This document shows, one piece after another, positions 60,030-64,000 of a DNA stretch of 64,000 bases (positions are counted from its first letter, which is position 1; each line of letters opens with the position of its first letter). Source of the stretch: Dendrolimus kikuchii (taxonomy: Eukaryota; Arthropoda; Insecta; Lepidoptera; Lasiocampidae); assembly GCA_019925095.2 (NCBI GenBank), contig CM034392.1, forward strand, positions 14,890,387 to 14,954,386, written 5' to 3'. Under the pieces are notes generated by a model, which was given only the letters and a program-made list of their open reading frames with translations, had not been told where the DNA came from and did no database searches. Both the position numbers and the translations under genes were made by a program.

Positions 60030-62168
60030 ATGTTTGTAGAAAGTGACAGTGATAGTGATTTAGAAATGATGAGCTTTTTATCCAGTGATAGTGAGTCCAA
60101 TGATTCTAATCGCAGCAGAAACTATAAACAAAGAATAGACTATTTCTCAATATTGAACTCATACGAATTTCAGCTTAGATTTCGTCTAGATAAATCATCA
60201 GTGCAAGATTTACTGACGGAAATCCAGCCAAGTTTGAAGGTATCTGGATCCAGGTGAATATTTACATTACATACATGAGCTGAAATAAATTTAAAATCGC
60301 TCTATCGTTATCAATTTTGTTTCAGAAATTATGGAATTCCTCCTCTACATCAACTTCTCCTAACATTAAGATTTTATGCCTTGGGAACCATACTTTTATC
60401 TGTTGCTGATTTTATAGGGGTCTCAAAAGCATCAGCATGCCGCATTGTAAGAGATGTTAGTTCTGCAATAGCAGCACTTTACAATAGATATATATACATG
60501 CACTCAAATACAGAAATTGATTTTTATGCAATAGCAAGATTTCCTCGAGTCCTTGGCACACTCGATGGCACTCATATTAGAATTCAATCACCATGTAAGT
60601 TCCATAAGTCTACTAGCCATATTATAAACATACTTAACCTTGTTCTTACAATATAAAACTGTGTTACTTTTATTTCAGGTTCTCAGATAGGAGAAGAATT
60701 CAGAAATAGGAAAGGATATTTTTCCTTAAATATCCAAGCAGTGTGTAATGCAAATTTGCAGTTCATGAATGTTATAGCTCGCTGGCCAGGATCTGCGCAT
60801 GATGCCACCATATTTAATAATTCAGAACTGAGAGGTAATAAATAACATATATACCTTATAGTCTAGATAGATAGAGAATGCTATATTGTAGGTACATCAA
60901 AGCATAGATAAATGTAAATAGAAAAATACAGAGATAGTGCAATGGCAGGGATTGACATATTTATAATAATGTATTGGTTTTATCATATTGAATTTTTTTA
61001 GCACAATGTGAAAGTGGTATATTTGGAAACAAATGGCTGCTGGGAGATAGTGCATACCCTTTAAAGCCGTACCTTTTAACACCATTATTAAATCCAAGGA
61101 CTCGAGGAGAACAACTATACAATGAAGCTCACATTAGAACCAGAAATACTATAGAAAGGTATATATTAACACATAACTTCTTATAAATCCCATAATATAT
61201 TTAATTTCAGCAGATTCGTACTTGTAGAAAAGTTTAGTTCCTACTCTATTGTACACAACTTTCTAACACTATTGTTATTTTGAGAAAAGAAACTCACCAT
61301 CACCACAGTCTAGCTAAAAATTAGTTTATTCTTTATTTGTCTATTTCAGGTCTTTTAACATTAAATATGTAATAAGATTTATTTTCCAAAATTTATTGGA
61401 GTTTTGCCTAACAGTGCATAACATAGTGTATCACAATAAAGACAAATCATACTGAAAATTCACAATTCAACATATCTTTATAAATCCTAATGTTTTTCAT
61501 TGACAAAATAAAATGTTTCACAAAAAACAGGATCAAAAGCTGAAACTGCTATGTGATTGCAGTTCTGTTATAGAGATATTCTTCAATAGTGTAGTATCCC
61601 AAAGTAAAGTATTTTCGAATTTGGTAAACAGTAGATGTAACATTTCATTTGAAATCATTTTGATAAAATGTATCCTACCCCCAAGAAGAGGACAACAATT
61701 TTTGTATTCTAAAGTTGGTAGTAGTGTATACCTAGTATTGAGATTCTAAACATCCTTGTGGACATATTTTGTAGCATATTAAAGGGTTTTAAGGACAGCA
61801 ACCATCTGTTTAAATTTACAATTCGTTTTGTTATAGATGTTTTGGAGTTTGGAAGCGTAGATTTCCAGTTGTGGCTCTAACATTGCGCCTCAGTTTGTTG
61901 AGAGCACACACAGTGGTTATTGCTACGTCTATATTGCATAACATCTGTCGATTAAATAATTTGGACGACGACATTGCTTCTGAGGTAGAGGTGGCAATAT
62001 CAGACATGGAGGAAGCCATGCCTGCTTCTAATAATAATGAAATAGATATGGAGAGGAACATGTTAATAGAGGAATATTTTAGTCAGTAAGTGTTGAAAAA
62101 TATTGCAAAATCAGGAAGTTAATAATTACATAAACTTATATTCATTATTTATTTACAGGTTGGAGTAA
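60030..62168 (+). CDS. HARBI1: HARBI1-like PIF/Harbinger nuclease, six exons, apparently intact
   Basis: Exons are 60030-60253, 60326-60594, 60679-60834, 61002-61158, 61837-62085 and 62159-62168. They join in consistent phases to 1,065 nt, 354 residues, close to vertebrate HARBI1. All introns are GT-AG. The N terminus is acidic (ESDSDSD). A helix-turn-helix-like region follows ([16 protein letters not shown]). DDE-type catalytic motifs are GTLDGTHI (Asp155), [12 protein letters not shown] (Asp206) and LLGDSAYPL, then [23 protein letters not shown], which holds the acidic residue (Glu258 or Glu268). The last splice uses CA|GTAAGT, overlapping an alternative in-frame stop; splicing gives ...YFSQLE, and reading through gives a stop at 62087-62089 after FSQ. 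Domesticated host gene or autonomous transposon: the sequence alone does not decide. Confidence 0.8.
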
Positions 62169-62429
62169 TAATATAAAAAAACTGCTATTTTTCTCAAATA
62201 TTAATTAAGAACTAAATCCAAGAAAATATATCACAACTTTATCAGATGGCGCCTAAATATGATACAAGCCTGGAAGAGATTGCTTTTAGTGATAAGACTG
62301 TCTTTTGTTTTGCTGTTAATTCTGTAATTGTTTATTTGGTGAATAATAGTGTTTACTATTCTATTCTAAGATTGTACATATTAAAAATAATTAAAAGACA
62401 TATTAAACAATTTCTTTTATTTATTCCAA

Positions 62430-62945
62430 TAACAATATAAAAGTATAGAATAAATTTTACATAAAAAGATCAACAAACTAACACAAAATTGAACTTCTTC
62501 GCAGATAATTCAAAAAGTAGAAATATAGTCATTTGCAATGTGATTTCTGTTTAAAATCGAAGCTATATAAAATTAAAAACATATTATAACACTATCATCT
62601 TCATAGACAAAATAATCAACAGGTAAAAATACAACATACATACACACAATATAAAACTATAGAATAAATTATTCACAAATGGTTTTATTTATATGGTCAG
62701 ATTAACTATATAAACAAAACCGCCTACCCTGCAAGGGAATTGGTGTGAAGTTATGTATGTATGTAGTTAGATTAACTTACACAATGAATAAGACTGAAAG
62801 AGATCTCTACAAACTAATTCAAAATTATAGTTCTTTCCAGACAAATCAACAACTGCAAAAATAACCATTTTCAAAGTAATTTTTGTTAAAAATTAGAACA
62901 ATATAAAAAATAAATTATACATAAAGAGATCGACAAACTTAGTTT
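62430..62945. repeat. Degenerate direct repeats between convergent genes
   Basis: The segment acaatataaaagtatagaat followed by aaattttacataaaaagatc (62432-62480) recurs in altered form at 62646-62690 and 62898-62945. The following ttctttccagacaa-like and tttttgttaaaat-like parts also recur. The period is about 210-250 bp. An RTE 3' end (62722-62764) interrupts the second unit. These may be duplicated 3' UTR sequence or subterminal element repeats. Confidence 0.45.
62722..62764 (+). repeat. 3'-end remnant of the RTE-like LINE
   Basis: cctaccctgcaagggaattg followed by gtgaagttatgtatgtatgt matches 46014-46050. It is a very short 5'-truncated insertion. Confidence 0.6.
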
Positions 62946-63049
62946 TTACTTTTTTGAATAATTACAACTATAATAACATACTACTATAATAAAACTTTTG
63001 GTATACTAGTCGCAAAAACTTAAGAAAACATTCTTCTTTTGAGTTAGAT

Positions 63050-64000
63050 TTACTTGTTATTTATATCTCTTAAATTTGATATTTCTGTTTTTAGAAGTTG
63101 TATTTCCAATTCCAGTTTTTCAGTCTTTTTATCAAAGTAGTTGGCTATTGCTAAATTTTTTTGTAGGCGCCCATCATTATCCTTTTTCTTTTTGGCTGAA
63201 ATTAAAACCAGTAATTAATATTTAGGCAGTCTATGAATTAAATTTTTTAACAAATTGAATTCTTTCACAGAACCAATTAATATATAACAGTAAGATCATA
63301 CCATTTTGAAACAGTCTTTTCAAATTTGGTGTTTGTATGTTTTGTGCATCTTCAAGCTTCTGTTTTTTTTCTGAAATACAAGACAGTTTATAAAGTTTCA
63401 ACTTTCATAAATATTATAAACTAGACAGAAGTAACTGACTATGATTCCAATATAAATGGCAAAATTTAAGTGAAACTACTATTTGTATTGTATCTATAAT
63501 AAGTGAACATTTTTACAAGTTTTGTCCATCAGTATATTAACTTTTTTTTTAAGTCTCCAGAACTGTTTAATGGATGTCAATTAACAATTTTGGTAATATT
63601 AATATAAAGTCCAAGTTCTGCGGCACAGTTGTTACATAATAATAAGTTTCTTTAGATGATTTATATTTATTTCTTCATAATCTTATATACAAACTGTTTT
63701 ATGCAAGTTGTTTGTTTAGTTTATGGATATTTTTGAGACTACATACTAATATACAGTCTGTTATATATATATTTTATACATTATTTTTCATATGCTATAT
63801 TATAAAGTAAAAGATTAAATTTTAGGACATACCTATACTGGGGCCAGGATCCGAATCTTGATTAGGTGGTTCAGTAGTGACCACCTCACCATTGTCTTCT
63901 TGCAAGGCAATTGTTTCATTTTCTTTGTTTTCAGTACCATCACCACCAAATGGTACTTCAAATCCTGAGCCAGTTGAACCCAAAAGCTCAGCCACCTTAT
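63050..64000 (-). CDS. 3' part of a coiled-coil gene, probable Harbinger Myb/SANT-like partner
   Basis: Three exons on the minus strand, all joined in phase 1: 63833-64000 (continuing beyond the window), 63302-63370 and 63050-63195, stop TAA 63050-63052. The visible 127 residues begin KVAELLGSTGSGFEVPFGGD, continue through an acidic Thr-rich linker (NGEVVTTEPPNQDSDPGPS) and a basic patch (AKKKKDND), and end in a Leu/Glu/Lys heptad-like helix (IANYFDKKTEKLELEIQLLK). The N-terminal DNA-binding domain would lie outside the window. A linker plus C-terminal coiled coil, convergent to a HARBI1-like nuclease, is what PIF/Harbinger second genes (Myb/SANT-like proteins) look like. That identity is inference, since the diagnostic domain is not in view. 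Confidence 0.5.

Noticed and set aside
62087..62089. Stop codon as the definite end of the HARBI1-like protein
   Set aside because: It overlaps a consensus donor with a good acceptor at 62157-62158, so the spliced ending is preferred, though not certain.
1..64000. tRNA or rRNA genes
   Set aside because: No sequence with both A-box and B-box promoter elements in a cloverleaf arrangement and no rRNA-like stretch was seen; a covariance-model scan would be decisive.

Overview
The window is eukaryotic nuclear DNA from an insect, most probably a moth or butterfly. It is AT-rich, with scattered short GC-rich islands. Genes have GT-AG introns. One gene reads as an arthropod tenectin. Between genes lies a dense layer of decayed transposons: mariner, Tc1, R1-like, Jockey/CR1 and RTE-like LINEs, Helitrons, hAT and foldback MITEs. 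I saw no bacterial operon, CRISPR array, rRNA or convincing tRNA gene. Species and family names come from recognising sequence, not from searches.

Region 1 (1-26 kb) is intergenic and repeat-filled. It holds a nearly intact mariner with one in-frame stop (1946-3203), a four-unit GC-rich repeat (4.8-5.5 kb), two of three copies of a foldback MITE, a GC island at 8.66-8.89 kb, a 5'-truncated R1-like LINE with a clear target-site duplication (9.9-11.0 kb), a Tc1 element with unusually long 321-bp inverted repeats (13894-15527), several degenerate tandem repeats, a LINE 3' end with its repeated 3' UTR (18.1-18.9 kb), a Helitron-like unit with a doubled 5' end (21.8-22.7 kb), a frameshifted Jockey/CR1 reverse transcriptase (22.9-24.1 kb) and a LINE-tail fragment (25.3-25.8 kb).

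Region 2 (27.19-47.22 kb, minus strand) is one large gene that I rebuilt as six coding exons totalling 10,389 nt (3,462 residues plus stop). Every splice phase agrees. The protein has a signal peptide, five complete and one C-terminal VWC-type domain, a Cys-rich stretch of eleven small two-Cys loops whose first loop is CRGDQC, and a giant Ser/Thr/Glu-rich mucin-like exon of 9,691 nt containing about 29 tandem 25-residue units. This matches tenectin, the RGD-bearing extracellular-matrix integrin ligand of insects. Its introns carry a deleted mariner, a Helitron, a MITE and LINE fragments.

Region 3 (47-60 kb) is mostly non-coding. It has a hAT-like MITE (52939-53420), one possible minus-strand terminal exon (53597-53853), several GC-rich patches including one with a TATA box, and no recognised complete gene.

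Region 4 (60-64 kb) holds a six-exon gene for an apparently intact 354-residue PIF/Harbinger (HARBI1-like) nuclease on the plus strand. Convergent to it is the 3' part of a coiled-coil gene on the minus strand. That arrangement recalls the two-gene nuclease plus Myb/SANT-like partner layout of PIF/Harbinger transposons. The pair is the best candidate in the window for a functional or domesticated two-component system.
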